This document shows, piece after piece, positions 19,089 to 27,607 of a DNA stretch of 64,000 nucleotides. The stretch covers positions 1 to 64,000 of IMG/VR virus record IMGVR_UViG_3300047472_000102; one strand, 5' to 3'. The position numbers were made by a program, and so were the translations under genes. Source of the stretch: a virus. The notes under the pieces were generated by a model. The model had not been told where the DNA came from. It saw only the letters and a program-made list of their open reading frames with translations, and did not search any database. The first letter of the stretch is position 1, and each line of letters opens with the position of its first letter.

Positions 19089-19109
19089 AGAGGGGCTATT
19101 AGCCCCTCT
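19089..19109. terminator. Bidirectional hairpin between convergent thyA and o-spanin genes
   Basis: Perfect 9-bp stem AGAGGGGCT/AGCCCCTCT with a 3-base loop (ATT). Tails are only moderately T-rich on both strands (CTTACC; AATCATTTT). Its place between convergent genes fits a shared terminator. Confidence 0.7.
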
Positions 19110-19312
19110 TACCAACACCCATAATTCTTACCGTCTGTCTGAACTTGTCCGAACCAAGTAAGAAAAGGCTTATCCTTGAAAATAGCAGTCTTTGTAGGAC
19201 TAGCCATTTCAGGAGGTTTACGGAGTACGTTACATGCACTCCCCTTTGTTTGACAGCTTGCCATGGAGAACATCACGGCAAAACTGAAGATCATTGAAGC
19301 TATTAACTTCAT
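19109..19312 (-). CDS. o-spanin (Rz1-like outer-membrane lipoprotein)
   Basis: 67 aa with GGAG before ATG 19312. It starts with a short basic N-terminus, a hydrophobic signal and a lipobox FSMASC (Cys20 becomes the lipidated first residue). The mature part is short and has four Lys/Thr/Pro-containing segments. It overlaps the i-spanin gene in another frame, the classic Rz/Rz1 arrangement. Its role is fusion of inner and outer membranes in the last step of lysis, which implies a Gram-negative host. Confidence 0.8.
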   Translation of the reverse strand: MKLIASMIFSFAVMFSMASCQTKGSACNVLRKPPEMASPTKTAIFKDKPFLTWFGQVQTDGKNYGCW

Positions 19313-19496
19313 TGGTAGTTTTCTCCTTCTGGATCAACTGTTTCTGATCTTGAGCATCCTGCTCGACATGAACAGTATGACGACCATAGAAGAAGGTACC
19401 CCCAAGAATGAGGGCACCAATGATTATACCTCCTAATGCTACCCAGAGAGTCTTATTCTCCGGGAGCAATGAGGTCAGTAGAGACAGCGGGAACAT
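19230..19496 (-). CDS. i-spanin (Rz-like inner-membrane protein)
   Basis: 88 aa from ATG 19496, chosen because TGAGGA sits at proper spacing; it overlaps the endolysin 3' end by 44 bases. One transmembrane helix (WVALGGIIIGALILGGTFFY, about residues 17-36) is followed by a charged periplasmic coiled-coil segment. It pairs with the o-spanin encoded in the overlapping frame. Confidence 0.75.
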   Translation of the reverse strand: MFPLSLLTSLLPENKTLWVALGGIIIGALILGGTFFYGRHTVHVEQDAQDQKQLIQKEKTTNEVNSFNDLQFCRDVLHGKLSNKGECM

Positions 19497-20601
19497 AGGT
19501 ATCCTCACTCTTGGTTCCGTAATGAGTCTTCTTCGACTTCCAGTAGCCATAACCAGCATAGGCTACACCACCGATAATACCCAGTAATGCCAAGGCACCT
19601 AAGCCATACTGGGCATAGGTAACGACATCACTGAACATCGAGTAAGGTCCAAGCTGGTCCACGACGCTCTGTAGAGGCTTCTTAACGGTCTCCAGAGCGA
19701 CAGGAACACTTACAGCAGTAGTCAGACCCTGCTTGACCTCAGAAACGTTCATAAGAGGCTGTATGGTTGTTTCTGTGGGGTTTACTTCACGTACACCCGC
19801 CAGTGCCTGCTGAGTCTCTGGACCAACCACGCCATCAACAGTAATGCCATTACGCTGCTGGAAGGCACGTACGGCCTGCTGAGTAGTCTTACCGAAGTCA
19901 CCATCCACATTAATGGTAAAGCCAGCAGTGTTCAGAAGCTTCTGGATATCCCTTACAGCTGCACCCTTTGAACCAATACGAAGAGAATTAGCTCTCGTTG
20001 GATCAATAGAGGTTGTACCACCATTTTCCACATAAGCCTTTGCAAGCTTATTGGCATAGTCGTTCTTGATGTAGTTAGGCCCATTATAGCCACGAGCAAA
20101 ACCAGACCAATCCAGGTTACGAAGCTCATCATCCAAGCCAAATAGCTTGATAAATTTGGTCATTAGTCGAACCTGACCAATAAGACCCATTCGAGCATCA
20201 TTAACGAGGTCCATTACTGAAGCATATCCAAGCTTCTTGTAATGAGCACCCATGACCTGTCCTACACCATAGGAACAAGCCTGATAGGCAGCATCCTTGT
20301 CGTACTGGGCAGCTTTGCGAACCAAAGCCCAAACATCTACTTGATCGCTAGGATTTTTAACTTTTCCGGCGATTGGACTAGATACACCAGCTTTACGGGC
20401 TGCGTCCCGTACGGATGGATTACACAACTTGTCAAAATAATGGCCTTCATAGCGAATCAGTGGCTCCAGCTTACCAGCAATAATCTTGCCGGGAACACCA
20501 TTAGATTCTGTTTCGATTACTGCAAGTAAAGTAGGAAGCTGTACTTGAATGGAATCAGATAGGGTTTGAATCTGTTGTTTATCTTGGTCAGAGAATTTCA
20601 T
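19453..20601 (-). CDS. Endolysin: N-acetylmuramidase + PG-binding domain + C-terminal membrane segment
   Basis: 382 aa. Residues about 1-195 are an N4-type N-acetylmuramidase (PF11860-like): LLAVIETESNG with Glu30/Glu32 as candidate catalytic acids, PLIRYEGHYF, CSYGVGQVMGAHYKKLGY and FARGYNGPNY. Residues about 207-268 are a PG_binding_1 repeat (LRIGSKGAAVRDIQKLLNTA, then GDFGKTTQQAVRAFQQ). Residues about 325-350 form a hydrophobic helix (YGLGALALLGIIGGVAYAGY) followed by a basic tail. No N-terminal signal or SAR helix is seen. The C-terminal anchor is unusual and could hold the enzyme at the membrane or give holin-like activity; no separate holin gene is evident next to it. Confidence 0.85.
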   Translation of the reverse strand: MKFSDQDKQQIQTLSDSIQVQLPTLLAVIETESNGVPGKIIAGKLEPLIRYEGHYFDKLCNPSVRDAARKAGVSSPIAGKVKNPSDQVDVWALVRKAAQYDKDAAYQACSYGVGQVMGAHYKKLGYASVMDLVNDARMGLIGQVRLMTKFIKLFGLDDELRNLDWSGFARGYNGPNYIKNDYANKLAKAYVENGGTTSIDPTRANSLRIGSKGAAVRDIQKLLNTAGFTINVDGDFGKTTQQAVRAFQQRNGITVDGVVGPETQQALAGVREVNPTETTIQPLMNVSEVKQGLTTAVSVPVALETVKKPLQSVVDQLGPYSMFSDVVTYAQYGLGALALLGIIGGVAYAGYGYWKSKKTHYGTKSEDTYVPAVSTDLIAPGE

Positions 20602-20615
20602 GAGTATTAATACTC
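20602..20615 (-). promoter_or_regulatory. 14-bp palindrome covering the endolysin ribosome-binding site
   Basis: GAGTATTAATACTC is a perfect palindrome placed directly before the endolysin ATG; its upstream arm contains the GGAG ribosome site. Folding or protein binding here could limit translation and delay lysis. This role is inferred. Confidence 0.45.
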
Positions 20616-20682
20616 CAAATAAAAATGGGGGCTAATTGCCCCCATTACTTACCATACCCATATAGCTTAGCAAGACTAAGCT
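20614..20682 (-). terminator. Terminator between tailspike and lysis genes, plus a second hairpin
   Basis: Stem AATGGGGGC/GCCCCCATT (20624-20646) with 5-base loop, followed on the minus strand by TTTATTTGG: a good intrinsic terminator for transcription leaving the tail genes. Upstream of it, 20664-20682 forms a second perfect 7-bp hairpin (AGCTTAG/CTAAGCT). Lysis genes therefore depend on read-through or on a promoter in this short gap. Confidence 0.8.
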
Positions 20683-20689
20683 GCCTGGG

Positions 20690-22762
20690 CTAAACCGGAG
20701 TGATCGTATTTCCGGCCAGCATGTCTTTCCACGTCGCACCCGTAGCGCCACCATTCGCCCGCATCAACATGCCGGTGGTTGAGTTGAACACGAGTTTATT
20801 CAGGAATTTTCCAGTCGTGTTAATCGAACTGGTCAAGCTCGAAAGATTGGCCGTCGTATCTGAAGGTATCGACAGGCCGCCCTTGCTGCCAAACGTCATC
20901 ACACCGTCATGAGTAATCTGCACCGGGACATTGTTGCTTTCGTCGATAACACGCCAGCCTTGAGAAGAGCCGCGCAGTCGCGGACCAATCCATGAAGCGA
21001 AGCGTTGCTCACCATAATCGTCATCGAACGCCTGAGCAGGGCTGAAGACTCCAGCTGCAGTATATCGACCGGTTGCGAGGCCGATATCTCTGCCCTGGTA
21101 CGGGGTAAAATCAACCGCAAACTTTGCATGCTGCACCCACATGAGGGCCGCCGCACTAGAAGTTGCGATCATCCGCGAGCCCTGGCTATTCGCCAGCAAC
21201 GAGCCGCTGACTTTTATCATTTGCGCTTCGGCATATGCGCCAGTGAAAAACAGCTCGCTAGCCTTACCGAAAAAGATGCAAATATCGTCCGGCCCGATGA
21301 ACGTGCAATTGTACCATTTGAGCCCGCGCATGACGCCGCCGGAAATCTCCATGCACATCGACGGGGACGCGAATGGTGTATCCAGTTGATCCGACGTCGC
21401 AAGATGACCAGATTGATGACTAAGCGGTCGAATATCGCAATCGATGAAACTTGTTCCGGCAAAGCCCCAGTTGCTCCCAACGATAACCTCAGGGCTGCGA
21501 ACCGAGACGCCAGCGAACCCTTGGAAATGAGAGCCAATAGCTCGACCTTTTTCGCAGCTTGGGGTTTTCCCGTCGCCCAGATCATGAGACGAGACAAGCA
21601 AGGCGGTCTTGCGCCAGTGGCCGTAGACAATGCAATTGTCGATCTGCCACCAGTCGGCGTTCCTTGCCCAAACACCGACATCCCAATCATCCGACAGGCG
21701 GCCATCCGTCCCGACGTATCCATCCGTTCCGTCGAAAAAGGGATAGATACCGAGATTATGTAGACCACTATTCTTGCCGAGGATGATGCCAGCGCTGAAA
21801 TTGACTGAGAAGTCATTCGTCTTGTAAGTATCGCCACGCGTGCCGCTATCCGCTAGATAGGCCTCACCCACAGACAGGTTTGCGACACTCGTAGCGGTCG
21901 CGCCGTCGATCGAATATGACTTCGTACCCGTTCCGTTGAAGACGATTTTGGTATTGTGGCTGTAAAGATAGCCGCCGCCATCGCCTCGCACGTGGACGCC
22001 GTCGGGAACGACGAACGTAGAGGCTATGAGATAGGTTCCGGCAGGAACAAAGACGTCAGCTTTCGTGAGCTGTGCGTACGCGAATGTTGCTGTGAATGCT
22101 GGCGTATCATCGGCAGCGCCATCACCCGCAGCGCCGAGCATCCTCACATTAATCTGCTGTCCGCTTGCAATACCCCATCGTTTAATTCCATTATTGGAAA
22201 TAAGCTGACCGGGTTCATCTGCCTCAGCTTGAGCTTTTAAACGGTAGTATGCTCCACCACCATCGCCTGGATTATAATAACCATTAGTCCTAATAACATT
22301 CATATCATTAGGAACATTTTGATTACTAAGTACTACAGCACTATCATAAAGACTTTGGGTAGCTAAAGAAGCTGAACCAGAGAGAGTAATGAATTCTGCC
22401 CCTCTAGCATCTCCAGTATCGACGTAGATACCTCCTGTGTGACTTCCTACAGTGTGAGGAGTATATTTCACTTGAATAGCTGCATGGCTACCAGCATTGA
22501 TCTGTGTGGGCATTGTACCCACAAGAGCAAAATCACCTACAACTGAAATGGAATTAATAGTCAAATCCTGAAAACCAGAATTGACTAAAACCACAGTTTG
22601 GGGATCAGATTCTTCCCCTGCAACAATCTCTTGAAAGATTAATGAAGTAGGAAAAATGGAGAGGGCATAACGCCCCCTCCCATCTGGATAGGTACCTTGA
22701 TTAGGGTCATTAATAACGACCGGATCATTAAAATCAGTAACTGGATGATATACTTCAGTCAT
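20690..22762 (-). CDS. Tailspike: Ig-like N-domain + GC-rich beta-helix receptor-binding domain
   Basis: 690 aa. Residues about 45-130 resemble an ASPM/Hydin-type Ig-like domain (VLVNSGFQDLTINSISVVGD, then IQVKYTPHTVGSHTG). After a Gly-rich linker comes VRMLGAAGDGAADDTPAFTA, the standard start of phage right-handed beta-helix (pectate-lyase-fold) tailspikes, then helix repeats to about residue 600 and a short C-terminal cap. Base composition changes sharply: about 22200-22762 looks like the rest of the phage, while 20690-22190 is clearly GC-richer with different codons. The receptor-binding part therefore appears to have been swapped in. It probably binds or cleaves host surface polysaccharide; no catalytic pair can be fixed by eye. 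Confidence 0.85.
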   Translation of the reverse strand: MTEVYHPVTDFNDPVVINDPNQGTYPDGRGRYALSIFPTSLIFQEIVAGEESDPQTVVLVNSGFQDLTINSISVVGDFALVGTMPTQINAGSHAAIQVKYTPHTVGSHTGGIYVDTGDARGAEFITLSGSASLATQSLYDSAVVLSNQNVPNDMNVIRTNGYYNPGDGGGAYYRLKAQAEADEPGQLISNNGIKRWGIASGQQINVRMLGAAGDGAADDTPAFTATFAYAQLTKADVFVPAGTYLIASTFVVPDGVHVRGDGGGYLYSHNTKIVFNGTGTKSYSIDGATATSVANLSVGEAYLADSGTRGDTYKTNDFSVNFSAGIILGKNSGLHNLGIYPFFDGTDGYVGTDGRLSDDWDVGVWARNADWWQIDNCIVYGHWRKTALLVSSHDLGDGKTPSCEKGRAIGSHFQGFAGVSVRSPEVIVGSNWGFAGTSFIDCDIRPLSHQSGHLATSDQLDTPFASPSMCMEISGGVMRGLKWYNCTFIGPDDICIFFGKASELFFTGAYAEAQMIKVSGSLLANSQGSRMIATSSAAALMWVQHAKFAVDFTPYQGRDIGLATGRYTAAGVFSPAQAFDDDYGEQRFASWIGPRLRGSSQGWRVIDESNNVPVQITHDGVMTFGSKGGLSIPSDTTANLSSLTSSINTTGKFLNKLVFNSTTGMLMRANGGATGATWKDMLAGNTITPV

Positions 22763-22771
22763 TTTACCCTC

Positions 22772-25276
22772 TTAATCCAAACGGCTAATCTGGACACTGC
22801 AATAACCAGCACCAGTAGTAAGCGGAACCACTGAACTATGTGCAGAAGTAGCTGCAATTTGAACAGTGTCTGAAGTACCTCCAATAACTGGAGTCAGATT
22901 AAAAATACCAGTAATTGCTAGCATACAGGTACCATCAGCAGCAGCCTTACCTTCCTGAATTTTGGCAGTTCCAGAAGGGAGAATAATACCTAGTGTTGCC
23001 CCTTCTCCAGAGGTCATAGAGCCAGAAATACGCATATTGGCTTGGATTTCGTAGACACCTGGAAATAAGGGAACAAAAGTATGAGCAGTATTATCCCATT
23101 CCCCAAGAGTATCGATACCAGTAGTATCCACAAGATTTAGAATAGTGGCAGCATTTGATGCAGCAACATTCTGGCCTACACCATTCAGGTTAGCTGTAAC
23201 ACGACTCTTAACCGATGGTTTCATGGTTAGACCAGCCCAACCCTGAGAGCAGTAACGCTGCTTAACATCCGTGGCACTACCAGCAGTCAGTTTACCTGTA
23301 ATAATATTGTTCGGGTTAGAGCCTACCTGAGCAGTGTTACGGCAAACCGTATTGCCACCAGATGGGTTATAAACACCATCCAAGAACTGGTTACCATAGA
23401 CAGAACCAGTACCAGAAGCTGATAGCTGAATGCAGCTATTATCTGGATAATCCACAATAGACATATTGTAGATGACATTATTAGAACCAGTATTGTCATG
23501 GCAATCAAAACCGGTAGAGCCTTGGCAGACGATACCAGCAGCACCAGCAGCAATAATGGTATTGGAATCAATGGTGTTATACGAAGCACCATAAATGAAC
23601 TTCAGGCCAAAGATATTGCAGCCAAAAAGATGGTTGTTATGGACCTTGCCATAACACTCAAAAATATCACAACCTTCAGCAACACTCTCGATGTAATTAT
23701 CATGAATATTGAAGTAGGTAAGTCCAGACATCTCAGCCAGATTAATACCATCAGACTGGTCAGTATGACGAGCTAATCCAGCACCAGTAAAGTGGATATT
23801 CTTAATATGGTTCTCATAGATATGAGTACCCTTGCTTACACCATGGTAGGCAGCAAAGTCATTCATTGAACCAATAGCAGTAACATTAGGTGCAGAGTCC
23901 GCAGCATCGCCAGCAGAGACAGCTGGGTAGATACCAGACTCAAGGCAGTCATGAATGTAGTTATGATGGATTTGCGTGTTCCAACAGCCATAGATACCAA
24001 TCATAATACCCATGCCAAAACCAGTAAACTCGCAATGATCGATCTCGCAATCAGACAGGTTACGCAGTTCAACAGGGTATTGAGCCAATCCAGAAGGATT
24101 GTTACCCAAAAACTTGATGCCCGACATACGAATATTCGCACGACGAACACCACCAGAACTCTGGTGACCAATAACGATACCAATGGCATTAGAGCCAAAT
24201 CGACCGGTAGAATTCAATGACCAGCCACCGGGACCAGCATTGACCTGAGCAATACGGGCATCACCTGCAATATAAGGATTATTGTTATTAAAATACTGCT
24301 TATCCATAAAGATAGTAGCAGTACCATCTGAAGTGAACTTCAGATTATCAACAGTAATAGACAAGTTGGAACGAGGATAATAAGTTTTACCTGGGGTAAG
24401 ACGAATATCCAACCAACCTGAATTTAAAGCAGCTTGCATAGCTGGTTGATCATCAAAAGCCGCAGAGCATTTAGCACCACATTGTTCTGGTGTTAGGGTA
24501 GCTCCCACAAACCCATACCATTGAACAGTCACTCCATCCTGAAGCGTAATAGAGAATTTAGGTCCATTAGCAGGTTGAGAAGCCACAGCCTTATAATAGG
24601 CACCGCCATCATCGAAAATCGTATTATAACCTAATACCTGGATAAACGTTGGTGCAGTAACAGGTGTCATAGCTTGAGCAGCTGTACGAGTAAGAGCAAT
24701 AGCAGTAGTACCATTAACTGAATCAGCAGCTGACTGTGCTGCCTCAGCAGCGGCCTCAGCCGCAGTCTGAGCAATTACTGCATTACCAGCAGCAGTAGTA
24801 GCAGTATCACGGCTATTAGCTGCATTAGTGGCACTACTGGAAGCAGCTGTAGCACTGGCAGCAGCAGCATTTTGAGCAGCTTGTGCACCTGCAATAGCAG
24901 TAGCTACATCACCAAACTCGTCAACTAGATTTTCAACAGTATCGATTTTAGCATTAACTTCAGTAATCTGACCCGGTAGAGCAGTGATAACATCAAGCTC
25001 ATTATAGACTGCATTAATCTGATTAATATTAGTCGATACAGTCGTAAGAGCAGTCACATAAGGGAAGATGTTCTGAATATCACTAATGTGAGTAGACACA
25101 TTAATAATGTTATCAATATCGTTAGAAACCTTCCAGATGTCTTCCATATAAAAGGAGACATGCTTTACAGTTGGAAGATTATCCGAAACATTCTTAACAG
25201 TCTCAAAGGCCGTACCGATCAAACGGGATACGACCTGAGCACCATCGTAAGGATTATTCGTAGGTGAAATGGACAT
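22772..25276 (-). CDS. Tail appendage/tailspike with coiled coil, beta-helix and C1q-like tip
   Basis: 834 aa. N-terminal 120 residues form a heptad-like attachment region (WKVSNDIDNIINVSTHISDI). Residues about 125-190 are an Ala/Ser coiled coil. About 190-640 is a parallel beta-helix of NosD type (NTIDSNTIIAAGAAGIVCQG). The last 130 residues resemble a TNF/C1q-like jelly roll (TFVPLFPGVYEIQANMRISG). It keeps phage-like base composition throughout, unlike the neighbouring tailspike. Its start overlaps the preceding stop (TAATG), so the two are translationally coupled. It is a virion receptor-binding appendage by architecture. Confidence 0.85.
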   Translation of the reverse strand: MSISPTNNPYDGAQVVSRLIGTAFETVKNVSDNLPTVKHVSFYMEDIWKVSNDIDNIINVSTHISDIQNIFPYVTALTTVSTNINQINAVYNELDVITALPGQITEVNAKIDTVENLVDEFGDVATAIAGAQAAQNAAAASATAASSSATNAANSRDTATTAAGNAVIAQTAAEAAAEAAQSAADSVNGTTAIALTRTAAQAMTPVTAPTFIQVLGYNTIFDDGGAYYKAVASQPANGPKFSITLQDGVTVQWYGFVGATLTPEQCGAKCSAAFDDQPAMQAALNSGWLDIRLTPGKTYYPRSNLSITVDNLKFTSDGTATIFMDKQYFNNNNPYIAGDARIAQVNAGPGGWSLNSTGRFGSNAIGIVIGHQSSGGVRRANIRMSGIKFLGNNPSGLAQYPVELRNLSDCEIDHCEFTGFGMGIMIGIYGCWNTQIHHNYIHDCLESGIYPAVSAGDAADSAPNVTAIGSMNDFAAYHGVSKGTHIYENHIKNIHFTGAGLARHTDQSDGINLAEMSGLTYFNIHDNYIESVAEGCDIFECYGKVHNNHLFGCNIFGLKFIYGASYNTIDSNTIIAAGAAGIVCQGSTGFDCHDNTGSNNVIYNMSIVDYPDNSCIQLSASGTGSVYGNQFLDGVYNPSGGNTVCRNTAQVGSNPNNIITGKLTAGSATDVKQRYCSQGWAGLTMKPSVKSRVTANLNGVGQNVAASNAATILNLVDTTGIDTLGEWDNTAHTFVPLFPGVYEIQANMRISGSMTSGEGATLGIILPSGTAKIQEGKAAADGTCMLAITGIFNLTPVIGGTSDTVQIAATSAHSSVVPLTTGAGYCSVQISRLD

Positions 25277-25992
25277 TAGACGAAACCTCGTTCTTCCAAT
25301 TTAGTGGTAGTATTCGATTGGGTCTGACTGACCAAATCCTTTTCTTCAATAAGAGTGCAGTCTGCTTCAAATAAAGCGAAGTAGTCCTGTGCCTTGGCAG
25401 AGTGATCCTGCCCATTCATATGGTTATATACCTTAAAAGCTACATGATTTGTAAGTGCCGATATTAGAAAATCTGGCAAAGGTATTTCCTGTGCAATCAG
25501 ATCATCTTGGCTCAATCCCAATGCCTTTAGTGGTTTTGCTTTAGCCTGATAAACCACGGACAGATATTGGCCGTTAATAGGATTAGGCACTTGCAGAACC
25601 AAAGGAGAAGGGGTGTAGACGCTATTATGTCTGCCTGGGTCATTCAGAGGAAGCTTGTGACGCAAAGCATCCCAGACCTCAACGACCTGAACTACATTCT
25701 CCATATAGGGATGTTCTGGAAGATCAAGGATGTACTTGTACTTCTGCTTGGAACCACTAGACATGGCAAATTCCTTCCTAAGATTATAGGAAGTAATCCA
25801 GTCGTGAAGCTCTAAAATAAGTTCATCAGTAGACAAGATGAATCGCTTATAGAGGAGGTCTAGTCCACTATTAATATAGGTAATAAGTTTACCTGTATCC
25901 TTCTCTCTAATGGTTCCAGAGCCTTCATTGCTAATAGCAAGATTAGAAAGTTCACCAACCGAGAGGATATAGAAGAGTTCGGAAACCTTCAT
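25276..25992 (-). CDS. Head-tail junction/tail protein (N4 gp67 position)
   Basis: 238 aa, GAGGA before ATG 25992. Conserved-looking stretches include TGKLITYINSGLDLLYKRFI and FLISALTNHVAFKVYNHMNG, the pattern of phage neck/adaptor proteins (short helices at both ends around a beta core). It lies between terminase and tail appendage genes, where N4 encodes a tail/connector structural protein. Specific role inferred from synteny. Confidence 0.65.
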   Translation of the reverse strand: MKVSELFYILSVGELSNLAISNEGSGTIREKDTGKLITYINSGLDLLYKRFILSTDELILELHDWITSYNLRKEFAMSSGSKQKYKYILDLPEHPYMENVVQVVEVWDALRHKLPLNDPGRHNSVYTPSPLVLQVPNPINGQYLSVVYQAKAKPLKALGLSQDDLIAQEIPLPDFLISALTNHVAFKVYNHMNGQDHSAKAQDYFALFEADCTLIEEKDLVSQTQSNTTTKLEERGFV

Positions 25993-26005
25993 CTTGATTC
26001 CTCAA

Positions 26006-27607
26006 TTAGACAACATAAGACATCATAGGGGTAACAGCTTCTTCGGGAGCTTCATCCTCGAAAACGTTGTTGCCTTCCTCATCCTTTATGTTGCCGCTGG
26101 AATCAGTCGGTTTCCAAGGCTTGAGATAGCCTAGCATAGAGACAGTATCAACACAGTCATCTTTGCCTTTAATGCCATTTATTGTTACCAGCTTTATTTG
26201 ATTTAGGAAATGCCCCAAAACAACAGTGTCTCTCATTTCCATAGGCCAATAAATCTTACCTGCCTTGAACCAAGGAACTACAATATTAAATCTTGCCAGT
26301 TTATTAGCATCTGGCCAAATTCCTGGTTCTCCTGATTTGCGATTACTTGCAAAACTAAACCAGATATTACGATTGATCATCTCCTGTTCAAGCCATTTGA
26401 CGAATGTGTTCTGTTGGCCTGACACTTCAATGCCCACTTGCTGGGGACGATACTTGGAAACAAGCCTGAAGAGGTCATTGACTGACTTATCAGCTGTCTG
26501 ACGTGTACATACCCCATCGACCCAGAACCAGTCTCCATTGGCATTGTAGGCCCATACAGAGATAACCGAAAAGTCAGAGCGTTGCTTATCTGTAGTGGCA
26601 AAGTCCGTAGTGATGTAGAAGTTATACATCGACCTACGTTCCATCAGAGGAACACGATTATACCATCTAATATCAGCATCCTGAACAAGACGCTCTTCAT
26701 CACTCGAAATGCGAAGCATAAGCTCTTGAAAGAATGCAGCCGTATGTCCAGTGGCTACAGCCTTCTGGTACATGTCGTTTACGAACTTGTAAGTGAATCG
26801 ATCAGGCCATGCAGAGACGAATTCTTCTTCTGGGACAGGCCAAGACTCACATACGGGATAGACACTGGCATCCCAACCACCACTCTCAACGGCTTTTACA
26901 ATTGGATCGACTTGAGAAAATGGGGTTCCATTGAAGATCACCTTTCTACGGGTAGGATCAAGAGCAAAATCGACACCTTTATAGATCGTATCTTCAATAG
27001 AGGATATGGCCGTAGGCGACCGTGCATCGTCGTCAGAGAGCAAATCGTCAAGAACTGCTAGTGGAGGGCGTCTACCGAAGATTTTCGTTCCACGAAGTCC
27101 TGTCTGGGCACCAAAGAGCTTCACTCCAAACTGCTCACCATCCTTGTTGGCAAATTCCCAGTATTTTTCGGTGAAATGAGCTTCTGGGAGCCATTCTTGA
27201 AGGAACTCGGAATTGTCATAGCGATGCTGGGTATTCTTACGGGCACTGGCTACACCGTTATCCATACTATCAGAGACATAGATCATGCTTTCCACACTGC
27301 CGAAATTAGGCAAATAATGCATGGTACCCAAAAACAGGCTGAAATACTCCATAAACAGAGTAGTCTTAGCAGCACCACGGAAAATCAGATTAACGATATT
27401 AGTACTATCACTAATCGTTTTATCGAGCATTTTCAGATGGACTGCTGGGGTCTTGTGAGTTTCCCCTTCAGAGCCATTTACGAGCTTAATGAAATTCATG
27501 AAATAAAGGGCAAATTCAGAAGGTACATAAGAACCCTCTGAAAGGTCTGTATAATCGACTTGATTAAGCCATTCATCTAATGATTTTTTGATAATAATCT
27601 GTGTCAT
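26006..27607 (-). CDS. terL: Terminase large subunit (N4 gp68-like)
   Basis: 533 aa packaging motor. The ATPase part has a Walker A variant FRGAAKTTLFMEYF, a Walker B PLAVLDDLLSDDD and the coupling segment VIFNGTPFSQVDPI. The RNase H-like nuclease part begins FYITTDFATTDKQRSDFSVI (first metal Asp), with VGIEVSGQQNTFVKWL (Glu) and GKDDCVDTVSMLGYL (Asp cluster). ATG 27607 overlaps the upstream stop by four bases. N4 cuts at fixed ends with direct terminal repeats; this enzyme should do the same. Confidence 0.93.
   Translation of the reverse strand: MTQIIIKKSLDEWLNQVDYTDLSEGSYVPSEFALYFMNFIKLVNGSEGETHKTPAVHLKMLDKTISDSTNIVNLIFRGAAKTTLFMEYFSLFLGTMHYLPNFGSVESMIYVSDSMDNGVASARKNTQHRYDNSEFLQEWLPEAHFTEKYWEFANKDGEQFGVKLFGAQTGLRGTKIFGRRPPLAVLDDLLSDDDARSPTAISSIEDTIYKGVDFALDPTRRKVIFNGTPFSQVDPIVKAVESGGWDASVYPVCESWPVPEEEFVSAWPDRFTYKFVNDMYQKAVATGHTAAFFQELMLRISSDEERLVQDADIRWYNRVPLMERRSMYNFYITTDFATTDKQRSDFSVISVWAYNANGDWFWVDGVCTRQTADKSVNDLFRLVSKYRPQQVGIEVSGQQNTFVKWLEQEMINRNIWFSFASNRKSGEPGIWPDANKLARFNIVVPWFKAGKIYWPMEMRDTVVLGHFLNQIKLVTINGIKGKDDCVDTVSMLGYLKPWKPTDSSGNIKDEEGNNVFEDEAPEEAVTPMMSYVV

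Noticed and set aside
21005-21837. Large overlapping frames on both strands in the GC-rich tailspike segment
   Set aside because: High GC reduces stop codons and creates long shadow frames; only the 690-aa frame continues into the phage-like N-terminal domain with a ribosome site.
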